This document shows, piece after piece, positions 33,286-41,378 of a DNA stretch of 64,000 nucleotides. Position numbers and translations under genes: made by a program. The notes under the pieces were generated by a model. The model did not search any database and was not told the origin of the DNA. It saw only the letters and a program-made list of their open reading frames with translations. Every line of letters starts with the position of its first letter. Position 1 is the stretch's first letter. The stretch comes from Treponema sp. (GTDB lineage Bacteria > Spirochaetota > Spirochaetia > Treponematales > Breznakiellaceae), in the NCBI GenBank assembly GCA_009777735.1, contig WRLF01000007.1:1-64000 (forward strand). Direction: 5' to 3'.

Positions 33286-34055
33286 AGAAAAATTTAATTT
33301 TTTATTTTACAGGAACCGGAAATTGCCTGAAAGTTGCAAAAGATATTGGTTCCGGATTGGATAATTGCGAAATTTACTCAGTAGCATCTTTTAATGAGAA
33401 ACATTTGTCTGAAGATTATGAAAGGATAGGTTTTATTTTTCCTGTTTATGCGGAAGGTTTACCTAATGCATTAAAAAAATTTATTTCAGAAATTAATTTT
33501 AACTATAGTAATATCTATTATTATTCTGTAGCTACTCATGGCGGATTTCCGGGAAACGGTTTGTCAATAATAAACAAAAAATTATCAGAAAAAGGAATAT
33601 ATTTAAATGCCGGTTTTGACGTAAGGATGGTTGGAAATTATATTTGTGTTTATGATTTGACTAAATATCCGGAAAAAATAATTGAAGAATCACAAATAAA
33701 AATTGATATAATTAAGGACTTGGTTATAAATAAAAAATCCAATAATATAAAAAAAATAAATCCATTTATTTTTTGGCCGGAAAAAGCATCAAGTTTTTTT
33801 CCAAAAAAAGACAAAAACTATAATATTTCTGAAAAATGTACAGGGTGTAGTATTTGTTATAAAGTTTGCCCTGTAGACAATATAGAAATTGAAAATAAAC
33901 GTCCAAAATTTAAGCATAATTGTGAGCAATGTATGGCTTGCATACAGTATTGTCCAAATATGGCAATAAATTATAAAAATAAAACACAAAATCGCAGACG
34001 ATATACAAATCCGGATATTAATTTTAATGAAATAATAAAAGGAAACAATAAGTAA
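33282..34055 (+). CDS. EFR1-type flavodoxin/ferredoxin protein inserted in the ruv operon
   Basis: A protein of 257 residues. The N-terminal flavodoxin-like domain has FYFTGTGNCLKVAKDIG. The C-terminal ferredoxin holds two 4Fe-4S motifs, CTGCSICYKVC and CEQCMACIQYC. It should move electrons between flavin and iron-sulfur centres. The ATG overlaps the ruvC stop (ATGA), with GGGGG upstream. The gene is strikingly AT-rich, full of AAA, AAT and ATA codons, unlike its neighbours. That points to recent transfer into the operon from a low-GC donor such as a Firmicute. Confidence 0.9.
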   Translation: MKKNLIFYFTGTGNCLKVAKDIGSGLDNCEIYSVASFNEKHLSEDYERIGFIFPVYAEGLPNALKKFISEINFNYSNIYYYSVATHGGFPGNGLSIINKKLSEKGIYLNAGFDVRMVGNYICVYDLTKYPEKIIEESQIKIDIIKDLVINKKSNNIKKINPFIFWPEKASSFFPKKDKNYNISEKCTGCSICYKVCPVDNIEIENKRPKFKHNCEQCMACIQYCPNMAINYKNKTQNRRRYTNPDINFNEIIKGNNK

Positions 34056-34057
34056 AC

Positions 34058-34099
34058 ATATCACTTATCACTTATTGCTTTTCATTGTATACTTAATTC
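34058..34099 (+). promoter_or_regulatory. heptamer array and leaderless promoter of ruvA
   Basis: Units of seven (ATCACTT, ATCACTT, ATTGCTT) run into TTGTATACTT. TATACT (34088-34093) ends six bases before the ATG at 34100, placing transcript start on the start codon. No ribosome site is present. The arrangement copies that of ettA. Confidence 0.5.
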
Positions 34100-34690
34100 A
34101 TGTTTAACAGCATTCAGGGCATTGTCGGCGGAAAAAACAGCGAAGCGGCATATATTATGACCGGTGGTGTTGAATGGGAAATATCCATGCCATCAACCGA
34201 TATTGAACAGCTTCCGTCCGCAGGTGGAGAATGCCGGGTCTTTACCTGGCTGTATCACCGTGAAGACCACATGCGGCTTTTTGGCTTTTCCGATGAGGTT
34301 CGGAGGAATACATTTCTGGAACTGCTCAAAGTTGAAGGAATAGGCCCGAAAAACGCCCTGAAAATAATGGGCGGGATAGGGCAGGATGATCTTGAAAGTG
34401 CTCTGGAAACCGGGGACCTAGTCCGGCTGGAAGCAGTTCCGGGACTGGGGAAAAAGACGGCTCAAAAAATGCTCCTTGCACTAAAAGGAAAATTGATCCA
34501 CACTCCTGCGGCGACGGCAGTAGTATCACCCTACGGCGACCTTGTTAACGCATTGGCGGACATGGGTTACGATAAGCGTGCAGCCGCTGAAGCTATTGCA
34601 CAGGCGGAAAAAGATATACCGGCAGGTTTATCTCAGGCTGAGAAAGAAAAACTGTTGTTTAAAAATGCGATTGTGAATTTAGGGGCTTAA
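34100..34690 (+). CDS. ruvA: Holliday junction branch-migration protein RuvA
   Basis: The protein has 196 residues: an N-terminal OB-fold (MFNSIQGIVGGKNSEAAYIMTGGVEWEI), then two helix-hairpin-helix DNA-binding motifs (LLKVEGIGPKNALKIMGG and RLEAVPGLGKKTAQKML), and the domain III helix bundle that contacts RuvB. RuvA tetramers clamp the four-way junction. Its own promoter appears to sit directly before the ATG, separating it from the inserted gene upstream. Confidence 0.95.
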   Translation: MFNSIQGIVGGKNSEAAYIMTGGVEWEISMPSTDIEQLPSAGGECRVFTWLYHREDHMRLFGFSDEVRRNTFLELLKVEGIGPKNALKIMGGIGQDDLESALETGDLVRLEAVPGLGKKTAQKMLLALKGKLIHTPAATAVVSPYGDLVNALADMGYDKRAAAEAIAQAEKDIPAGLSQAEKEKLLFKNAIVNLGA

Positions 34691-34705
34691 TACAGGCAGA
34701 TAACC

Positions 34706-35752
34706 ATGAAAAAGAAAAGCGAACATACCGGTATCACTCATCCTGAGCACATTCCGGGGGAAGATGAGCGTGATTATAGTCTGCGGCCCCGATGGTTGAC
34801 AGAATTTGTGGGACAGCAGGCTATGAAGGATAATCTTACGGTATTTATTTCCGCAGCCAAAAAACGAAAAGAATCACTGGATCACCTGTTTTTGATTGGG
34901 CCGCCGGGTCTGGGGAAAACTACTCTGGCGCAGGTTGTGGCAAACGAGCTTGGAAGCGGGTTTGTACAGACTTCTGCGCCGACAATGGACAAACCAAAAG
35001 ACCTTGTCGGGCTGCTTACTAACTTAAAAAAAGGCGATGTATTTTTTATTGATGAAATTCATCGGCTTAAACCGGCTATCGAAGAACTGCTGTATATTGC
35101 AATGGAGGACTTTGAGCTTGACTGGATTGTTGGCCAGGGGCCAATGGCCCGCACTTTACGAATACCCATTCAGCCCTTTACCCTGGTCGGCGCAACCACC
35201 AAGGCGGGAATTGTTTCCGGTCCGCTGATCAGCCGTTTTGGGATCACTTGCCGGTTTTCATTTTATCTGCCGGAGGACATGGAAGCAATAGTACACCGTT
35301 CAGCAGGGTTATTGCAGGTAAAAATCAATGCTGATGCTGCGGCATTACTGGCACAGTCGTCACGTGGAACGCCGCGAGTGGTCAACCGTCTGCTGAGACG
35401 GATGAGGGATTTTGCCCAGTTTTCCGGCAGTGAATCCATTACGTTACCCGTAATCAGAGATGGGTTAACGAGGCTTGAAATCGATCAATTAGGGTTGGAA
35501 AAGCAGGATCGTGATATCCTTACTGTTATTATTGAGCGTTACCGCGGCGGTCCGGTGGGAGCAGAAACCCTTGCTATATCCATTGGCGAATCGGTGGAGA
35601 CACTGGAAGATTACTACGAGCCGTACCTCATTCAGGCCGGCCTTTTACAGCGTTCTCCCCGAGGCAGAATGGTAACATCACTGGCTTATGGACATTTGGG
35701 ATTGAAACCGACTAATCCCACCCATGGCGAAGGCTCTTTGTTTTCTACTTGA
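34706..35752 (+). CDS. ruvB: Holliday junction helicase RuvB
   Basis: An AAA+ motor of 348 residues. Walker A is GPPGLGKTTLA, Walker B is VFFIDEIHR, sensor 1 is FTLVGATTKAG and the arginine finger lies in GPLISRFGI. The C-terminal winged helix (SIGESVETLEDYYEPYLIQAGLLQRSPRGR) binds DNA. It drives branch migration with RuvA. It follows ruvA by 15 bp and its end overlaps the convergent DUF3006 gene by eight bases. Confidence 0.97.
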   Translation: MKKKSEHTGITHPEHIPGEDERDYSLRPRWLTEFVGQQAMKDNLTVFISAAKKRKESLDHLFLIGPPGLGKTTLAQVVANELGSGFVQTSAPTMDKPKDLVGLLTNLKKGDVFFIDEIHRLKPAIEELLYIAMEDFELDWIVGQGPMARTLRIPIQPFTLVGATTKAGIVSGPLISRFGITCRFSFYLPEDMEAIVHRSAGLLQVKINADAAALLAQSSRGTPRVVNRLLRRMRDFAQFSGSESITLPVIRDGLTRLEIDQLGLEKQDRDILTVIIERYRGGPVGAETLAISIGESVETLEDYYEPYLIQAGLLQRSPRGRMVTSLAYGHLGLKPTNPTHGEGSLFST

Positions 35753-35990
35753 TATTTTTATCAAAAAGCCTGTTCATTCTGTCCGTCAAATTAGCCCGTC
35801 TTTTTGCAGTAAGTTCCGCATCATACACATAACCGTCGTTGGTTTTTATGAGTACATTGCCTTCTTTACTGTGCGGAGGAAGTTCGCTTACAGGTATTTC
35901 AATGTCTTCGCCACCTCCTGGTGACGCGCCTGTTGCCATGGAGTTACATACCGCAATTCCCGATTCTATTCTATCGATGATATAATGCAT
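35745..35990 (-). CDS. DUF3006-like small protein with an inserted palindromic element
   Basis: There are 81 residues. MHYIIDRIESGIAVC opens as in DUF3006 proteins, and the end (AELTAKRRANLTDRMNRLFD) is also typical. The middle GASPGGGED (about 22-30) is encoded by a palindromic repeat (35904-35930). DUF3006 genes often neighbour ComEC-like hydrolases, as here, with four bases between the two genes. Function is unknown. Confidence 0.75.
   Translation of the reverse strand: MHYIIDRIESGIAVCNSMATGASPGGGEDIEIPVSELPPHSKEGNVLIKTNDGYVYDAELTAKRRANLTDRMNRLFDKNIK
35904..35930. repeat. small palindromic element in the DUF3006 gene
   Basis: On the minus strand GGCGCGTCACCAGGAGGTGG continues CGAAGAC and matches the copies in ileS, queA and hisS. 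It is read in the same phase as in ileS. Confidence 0.7.
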
Positions 35991-35994
35991 GGTT

Positions 35995-36903
35995 TTAATG
36001 TATGATCACACTAGTACCGTCTGTTGACATGACTATTGTGCCGTGAATATCCGTCCGGTAAATCGCTGCCCCGGCTTCTTCCAGCCGGTTAACGACTTCT
36101 GCGTGTGGGTGCCCGTAAGAATTACCCGCTCCCAGGCTGATAACGGCAATTTCCGGTGAAACGGCATCGAGAAATGCCTGGGTAGTGCTTGAATTACTGC
36201 CGTGGTGTCCTACATGTAAAACCTGTGCGGAAAGGTTACGGTTTCGTTCAAGCATTTCATTTTCTGATTCTATTTCCGCATCACCGGTAAACAGAAAAGC
36301 GATACTACCGTGTGCCGCGCGCACCGATACCGAATAGTTGTTCATATTTCTATATCCGGTTGTATTGGGAGCAACGATCGTAAACACAGTTGTGCCCAAG
36401 GTAAACGAACTGCCTGCGGCTGGTTCACGCACAGTAACATCATTTGTTTCTATGGCATCAAGCAGCCGTTCAAAAGTAACGGTGGTATGCGCAACTCTGG
36501 GCATAATAATCGTATCAACATTAAACGTATTAATGACATTGATAAGACCGGCTATGTGATCGGCGTGGGGATGGGTGGCAATTATATAAGAAAAACGGTC
36601 AACCCCCAAATTGTGCAGATACCGTACAACATCATCGGCTGTCCGCCTGTCGCCTCCGTCAATTAAAACATTACCTGCATCGGTTTGTATCAATGTAGCG
36701 TCCCCCTGGCCGACATCAATAAAATGGACAATAACGCTGCCTTCAGCAATGCTGATGCTAGCTCCAATACCCGCAGGCGCGTCCCCTTGCAGGTTGGCTG
36801 ATGCATAATGCCATGCCGCAATTATCGAACAAAGGGTTATGAGCAGGATAAAAAGAGATTTGCTGTTTTTTGCGTTTCTTCGCCTTCTTCTTGTTATTCT
36901 CAT
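35995..36903 (-). CDS. ComEC/Rec2-like metallo-beta-lactamase-fold hydrolase
   Basis: A 302-residue protein with an N-terminal membrane anchor (about 10-31) and a stand-alone MBL domain of the ComEC C-terminal type. It has FIDVGQGDATLI, VLIDGG, the zinc ligands HPHADH and later HVGHHGS, and SYGHPHAEVV. The membrane channel domain of ComEC is missing. Such proteins are thought to be extracytoplasmic nucleases or phosphodiesterases. It is paired with a DUF3006 gene downstream. Confidence 0.87.
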   Translation of the reverse strand: MRITRRRRRNAKNSKSLFILLITLCSIIAAWHYASANLQGDAPAGIGASISIAEGSVIVHFIDVGQGDATLIQTDAGNVLIDGGDRRTADDVVRYLHNLGVDRFSYIIATHPHADHIAGLINVINTFNVDTIIMPRVAHTTVTFERLLDAIETNDVTVREPAAGSSFTLGTTVFTIVAPNTTGYRNMNNYSVSVRAAHGSIAFLFTGDAEIESENEMLERNRNLSAQVLHVGHHGSNSSTTQAFLDAVSPEIAVISLGAGNSYGHPHAEVVNRLEEAGAAIYRTDIHGTIVMSTDGTSVIIH

Positions 36904-37006
36904 GTTATATGGATTATAGCAGATTTATGGGAAAAGACAGAAGTGGTGTTCAGTAATGTAATGACAGGGACTATTTTTGTGTGTTATAATGGAATTGAGG
37001 TGTATT

Positions 37007-37456
37007 ATGTTGATAACAAATGAAAAAAAAGATGAAACACAGCGGCTTTTTCTGGAGCACAATGTCTTCATTGTCTGGAAACCCGAATATAACCTGGGTA
37101 TTCCAATATTAGACGAGCATCACAGAGGGATTGTTACCATTATCAATTCATTGCATTTCGGGATGCAAAATAATTATATTAAGGACATACTCAACCCCAT
37201 AATTGAGATGATGCATGACTATGTACGCATCCACTTCCGGATTGAAGAAGACTTTCATAAGCAGATGGATTATCCTGAAGCAAATAAACATCATGAATTT
37301 CATCAGGAGTTAACATCCATGCTGACTAAACTGGGAAAGAGCAGCCTTATGGATAAAGATTCGCACCAATTTATGGATTTCCTGAAAAAATGGTGGATCA
37401 GCCATATCTGCAATGAAGACATGTTATTTCGTAAATGGTGCCAGGCACCATTTTAA
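37007..37456 (+). CDS. bacteriohemerythrin, with a repeat-derived C-terminus
   Basis: The protein has 149 residues with the di-iron oxygen-binding ligands in order: DEHHRGI, HDYVRIHFRIEEDFH, HKEFH-type HHEFHQEL and the last WWISHICNEDMLF. It probably binds or senses oxygen. The start at 37007 has GAGGTG. The last residues (KWCQAPF) and the stop region come from a 21-bp palindrome AAATGGTGCC-A-GGCACCATTT (37432-37452), so the natural tail was replaced by a repeat insertion. Confidence 0.88.
   Translation: MLITNEKKDETQRLFLEHNVFIVWKPEYNLGIPILDEHHRGIVTIINSLHFGMQNNYIKDILNPIIEMMHDYVRIHFRIEEDFHKQMDYPEANKHHEFHQELTSMLTKLGKSSLMDKDSHQFMDFLKKWWISHICNEDMLFRKWCQAPF
37432..37452. repeat. REP-like palindrome forming the hemerythrin gene end
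   Basis: AAATGGTGCC, one base, GGCACCATTT is a perfect inverted repeat of the GGTGNCNGNCACC class. It spans the hemerythrin stop and lies 12 bp before queA. It may also act as a terminator. Confidence 0.65.
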
Positions 37457-37464
37457 CGCAGTAC

Positions 37465-38574
37465 ATGAAAACAAGCGATTTTTCTTTTGATCTTCCCGAT
37501 AACCTGATTGCGCAGTACCCTCCGGAACAGCGGGGGAACAGCCGTCTCATGGTGCTTGACCGCAAGACAGGAATAAGGTCGCATCGCATGGTACATGAAC
37601 TGCCGGAAATTCTATGCGGCGATGCATTTCGCAGCCACCCGAGGGCGGCGCGTCACCCGGAGGTGACGAGACTTCCTTTGCTTGTTTTCAACAATTCAAA
37701 AGTACGCAAAGCCCGTCTTATCGGAACATCCGTTAAAACCGGCACCAGGGTTGAGTTTCTTTTACTGGAAGGGATCGGGGATCAGTGGAAAGTACTGGTG
37801 CAGCGAGCCAAACGTCGGAAACCGGGCAGCCGGTATGTGTTTCACGACACTAACGACAACGAAATAGCTCAAGCGGAAATAGTATCCCCCCGATCCCCGA
37901 TCCCTGATCCCCGGTCCCCGGTCACCCACTCCCTGCTTCAGTTTGATCGTCTCATTGACGATGACTGGCTTGATCGTTATGGGCATATCCCGCTGCCGCC
38001 GTATATTAAACGGCAGGATGCTCCGGAAGACGCTGACCGCTACCAGACTGTGTATGCATCAGCCTACGGTTCATCGGCAGCGCCGACAGCAGGACTGCAT
38101 TTTACCAACGAGTTACTGGAACGAATTGCCGCCGCCGGGATAGAAACTGCTTTTATAACCCTGCACGTGGGCCTGGGAACTTTTTTACCGGTTCGCACCG
38201 AAAATATAACCGATCATGTCATGCACGAAGAAACATTCAGCATTGATGAAAATACCGCTGAAAAAATCGAAACGGCAAAAGCTGAAGGACGCAAAGTCAT
38301 TGCTGTGGGAACTACCAGTATCCGCACGCTGGAGAGTGCGTGGTTTGACGGGAAACTCAAGACGGGGGAGGGCAGGACGGCGTTGTATATTTATCCCGGT
38401 TACCGGTTTAAAGCTGCAGATGCCTTGTTTACCAATTTTCATACGCCGGAGTCAACATTGTTAATGTTAGTTGCGGCATTTGCCGGCAGGGAATATATCC
38501 TTGAAAGTTATACTGAGGCAATCAGGGAAAATTACCGGTTTTTTAGTTACGGTGATGCGATGCTGATTGCCTAA
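37465..38574 (+). CDS. queA: S-adenosylmethionine:tRNA ribosyltransferase-isomerase QueA, with two repeat inserts
   Basis: A protein of 369 residues against about 345 in the family. MKTSDFSFDLPDNLIAQYPPEQR, SAAPTAGLHFT, HVGLGTFLPV, GTTSIRTLES and FHTPESTLLMLVAAFAG are diagnostic. It makes epoxyqueuosine in tRNA. Two inserts explain the extra length: residues about 59-70 (RAARHPEVTRL) from a palindromic element and 141-154 (RSPIPDPRSPVT) from five heptamers. Smaller GGGATCG/GGGATCA units lie near residue 103. No ribosome site is visible before the ATG. Confidence 0.94.
   Translation: MKTSDFSFDLPDNLIAQYPPEQRGNSRLMVLDRKTGIRSHRMVHELPEILCGDAFRSHPRAARHPEVTRLPLLVFNNSKVRKARLIGTSVKTGTRVEFLLLEGIGDQWKVLVQRAKRRKPGSRYVFHDTNDNEIAQAEIVSPRSPIPDPRSPVTHSLLQFDRLIDDDWLDRYGHIPLPPYIKRQDAPEDADRYQTVYASAYGSSAAPTAGLHFTNELLERIAAAGIETAFITLHVGLGTFLPVRTENITDHVMHEETFSIDENTAEKIETAKAEGRKVIAVGTTSIRTLESAWFDGKLKTGEGRTALYIYPGYRFKAADALFTNFHTPESTLLMLVAAFAGREYILESYTEAIRENYRFFSYGDAMLIA
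37644..37672. repeat. small palindromic element in queA
   Basis: GTCACC-CGGA-GGTGAC is a perfect palindrome flanked by GCGC and GAGAC, matching the ileS, hisS and DUF3006 copies. It is read here in a different frame from the others. Confidence 0.75.
37892..37926. repeat. heptamer array in queA
   Basis: Five exact-register units: GATCCCC, GATCCCT, GATCCCC, GGTCCCC, GGTCACC. They encode RSPIPDPRSPVT. Confidence 0.85.
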
Positions 38575-38602
38575 AATTGATTATTCATGGTATCACTAAA
38601 AC

Positions 38603-39859
38603 ATGGTTGTACGCCGTATTCCTTCAATTAATAATATATACCGTACTGAAGTCAAAATCGGCGGTTTTCTTTCGGCGCTCGTGCTTTCTGGTATTGCCAT
38701 GGGTTTGTACCGGGGAATACAGGACAATTTCCTTGCAGAAATCGTGCGGATAGATGCTTTTGAGCGGGGTGTGACCGAATTTTTCAGGGAGCTGCCGGGA
38801 CTTTTTCTGGTGTTATTCCTTGCCTGGATGCACCGTTTATCAGAAAAACGTATCTTCAAAATAGGCATTGGCTTGATGTTGGCGGGGATAGTTGGTTTGA
38901 ATTTGGCCGGATTATTGCCCCTTGATTTTTTCCCGGGTGCAGCGGGCAAGGCCGGTGTGATTGCCCTCATGGTACTGTACTCCTGCGGGGAACATATACT
39001 TATGCCGGTACGTGCTTCTCATTCACTGCATCTGGCGCGGGAGAACAAGAGCGGCGCATCGTTGGGGGTTACCGGCGCATTGGGGCATGGGGGGAATATT
39101 GTTGGTTTTTTGGCGGTAACATTTGCTTTTCTCGTTTTTTCCCGGCTTGGCCTTGCAAAACTTGACCAGTTCAGAATTGTCTATGGTGCCGCCATGTTTC
39201 TGATGATCGGCGCGCTGTTTACCTGCATGGCAATATATGACAGCGGACAGAAAGTAGAGAGGCCGCGTTTTTATTTTGCAAAAAAGTTTCACAAGTTCTA
39301 TATGCTGGAAGTTTTTTACGGCGCACGCAAGCAGGTGTTTATCACCTTTGCTCCCTATGTGCTTATCCTGCAGTACGGCGCCGATACTTCGGTCATCTCG
39401 CTGCTGCTTGCTGTAAGCGCGGTTTGCGGATTTGTTGCCAGCCCCCTTATCGGCAAGCTCATTGATCGTGTTGGTTATAAAGCAGTTATGATAGGCGATA
39501 CCCTCATCCTTGTTGTGGTCTGCCTGCTCTATGGTTTTTCGCACCGGATCTTTCCCATGCACATTGCTTTTTATGTTGTCTGTATAAATTATATCCTTGA
39601 CTCAATCATTTCCATTGCAAGCATGGCAATCAATGTATATGTGCAGGACATTTCGGAAAATCAGGAAGAAGTGACCGCAACCCTTTCAACAGGCATTTCA
39701 GTTAATCATGTTATCAGTATAATAATAGCTCTCCTTGGAGGTCTTATCTGGAAACTTACCGGAATTGAATTGCTGTTCTGCCTCTCTGCCTTTTTGGGAC
39801 TGCTTAACTCGTTATATGCGGCAAGTATTAAAACAGTAAAGAAAGTGATCAGCGGATAA
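38603..39859 (+). CDS. major facilitator superfamily transporter
   Basis: A membrane protein of 418 residues with about 12 helices. Loops such as GKLIDRVGYKAVMIGD after helix 8 match the MFS loop motif. No substrate-specific residues are evident. There is no ribosome site; TATCAC ends six bases before the ATG with TTGCCT 18 bp upstream of that, so a leaderless start is possible. Its end overlaps the convergent reductase gene by 11 bases. Confidence 0.85.
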   Translation: MVVRRIPSINNIYRTEVKIGGFLSALVLSGIAMGLYRGIQDNFLAEIVRIDAFERGVTEFFRELPGLFLVLFLAWMHRLSEKRIFKIGIGLMLAGIVGLNLAGLLPLDFFPGAAGKAGVIALMVLYSCGEHILMPVRASHSLHLARENKSGASLGVTGALGHGGNIVGFLAVTFAFLVFSRLGLAKLDQFRIVYGAAMFLMIGALFTCMAIYDSGQKVERPRFYFAKKFHKFYMLEVFYGARKQVFITFAPYVLILQYGADTSVISLLLAVSAVCGFVASPLIGKLIDRVGYKAVMIGDTLILVVVCLLYGFSHRIFPMHIAFYVVCINYILDSIISIASMAINVYVQDISENQEEVTATLSTGISVNHVISIIIALLGGLIWKLTGIELLFCLSAFLGLLNSLYAASIKTVKKVISG

Positions 39860-40466
39860 AATTCGTCCATTTTCTGTCAAATGGCGGCGGCGGCTGGATT
39901 TCTCTCTTACCAGCTGCAAGAGTCTTGATGAGCCATGCCATATTTCTGCCCTGGACTTCCATTATCTGGAGGCCTTCTTCATCGCCGCTGAGTTCATCAG
40001 CGCTGTTGCCGTGAATCACATCCCAGTAAATTCCCGGAGTAATGATCATCTGGGCCAGATTGAAGTAATTGTTCAGTTGATGAAATGTTGCTATACCGCC
40101 TGAGCGTCTTAGTGAAACAATTGTCGCGCCTGCTTTGTATTTCATATCAGGGCCCGGAAAAAACAGCCGGTCTAAAAAACATTTAAATGTACCGGCGATG
40201 CTGCCGTAATATACCGGGCTGCCCAGAATCAAGCCGTCAGCCGATGGCAATTTGTGAAAATATTCGTTTACCATATCTCCTTCAATTGCACAATGCCCGA
40301 TTTCCCTGCATTTGCGGCAGTCAATACAGCCCTGTATGGCCTTGTCTCCCACATGGACAATCTCCACAGAAATTCCCTCTTTTTCAAGCTGGTCTTTCAT
40401 TATTGCAATTCCCCTTGCAATAACCCCGTCATTGTGCGGGCTTCCGTTAAATGAAATTACATTCAT
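39849..40466 (-). CDS. flavodoxin-fold NAD(P)H-dependent oxidoreductase
   Basis: The protein has 205 residues of the FMN reductase/NAD(P)H quinone oxidoreductase superfamily: MNVISFNGSPHNDGV is the FMN phosphate loop and GLILGSPVYYGSIAGTFKCFLDR the second FMN-binding segment. GCIDCRKC, a CxxC cluster found in many anaerobe members, follows residue 45. The start at 40466 has AAGGAG. It reduces quinones, iron or xenobiotics in relatives; the specific acceptor is unknown. Confidence 0.87.
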   Translation of the reverse strand: MNVISFNGSPHNDGVIARGIAIMKDQLEKEGISVEIVHVGDKAIQGCIDCRKCREIGHCAIEGDMVNEYFHKLPSADGLILGSPVYYGSIAGTFKCFLDRLFFPGPDMKYKAGATIVSLRRSGGIATFHQLNNYFNLAQMIITPGIYWDVIHGNSADELSGDEEGLQIMEVQGRNMAWLIKTLAAGKREIQPPPPFDRKWTNFIR

Positions 40467-40486
40467 GGTATACTCCTTAAAATATA

Positions 40487-41368
40487 TTATTTGTGTTTTG
40501 AAAGTGAAACAACAGACGAAAACACCACTGCCGCGATAATGACACTGCCGCCGGCAATTACCGGAAGCTGCGGCTTTTCGCCAATTGCCAGCAGTACCCA
40601 CACAGGATTTAAAACAGGTTCAATGGTGGCGGTCAGCATTGCCTGTACTGCCGGAATACGCTTGATGCCATAGGCAAAAAGCGCCGAAGCCAGACCAAGC
40701 TGGAAAATTCCCATATAGGTCATGCATAAAATATTGTTTACAGTCATGGACGGCGGATGTAAGAAGAAAAACGGAATCGAGATTACAAAGCAAATAATGT
40801 GGGAAAAAAATAAAATATCCGCCGTATTGCTGTCCTTTTTTGCCCGCAGAACAACCGTATTTGCTCCGAAAGCAATACCGGAAATCAACGCGATACTATC
40901 GCCTGACAGAGAGCCTGCGGCAAGGCCGCCGGAAAAAACAAAAAACATTCCCATACTTACCATGACAAGAGCGCACCAATGATCCCAACGCGGCCGTTCA
41001 TGCAGGAAAATCCAGGCAAGCAGCATGGCCCATACCGGAGCGGCATATTGCAATAAAATGGCATTTGCCGATGCAGTCATTTTATTGGCAATAACAAAGC
41101 TGACCATTGTCGCAGTGTAAAAAAGACCGCAGATTACATATTTGGGCGCGTTTTTAAATAGTGTGCGAACCCCTGCCTTTTCTGCCTTTTGGCCCGGTAA
41201 CAAACACCTGAGCGCAAGCAAGACCAACGCGGCCAACAGGCTTCTTGACCCGGCAATAACCATGGGATGCCAGTCAACGAGTCTGATAAAAAGGCCTGAG
41301 GTACTCCACAGCAGGGCGCAGAGGAATATCGCCCCCTGCCCTGCAATACGGTGTTCTTTGGGAATCAT
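40487..41368 (-). CDS. EamA-family (DMT) transporter
   Basis: There are 293 residues forming two five-helix EamA repeats (10 predicted membrane helices). ALLWSTSGLFIRLVDWHPM is typical of helix 1, with the repeat starting near IALISGIAFG. Family members export amino acids or metabolites. It ends 20 bp before the reductase gene on the same strand, so the two probably share a transcript. Confidence 0.87.
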   Translation of the reverse strand: MIPKEHRIAGQGAIFLCALLWSTSGLFIRLVDWHPMVIAGSRSLLAALVLLALRCLLPGQKAEKAGVRTLFKNAPKYVICGLFYTATMVSFVIANKMTASANAILLQYAAPVWAMLLAWIFLHERPRWDHWCALVMVSMGMFFVFSGGLAAGSLSGDSIALISGIAFGANTVVLRAKKDSNTADILFFSHIICFVISIPFFFLHPPSMTVNNILCMTYMGIFQLGLASALFAYGIKRIPAVQAMLTATIEPVLNPVWVLLAIGEKPQLPVIAGGSVIIAAVVFSSVVSLSKHK

Positions 41369-41378
41369 CCTGTTAATC

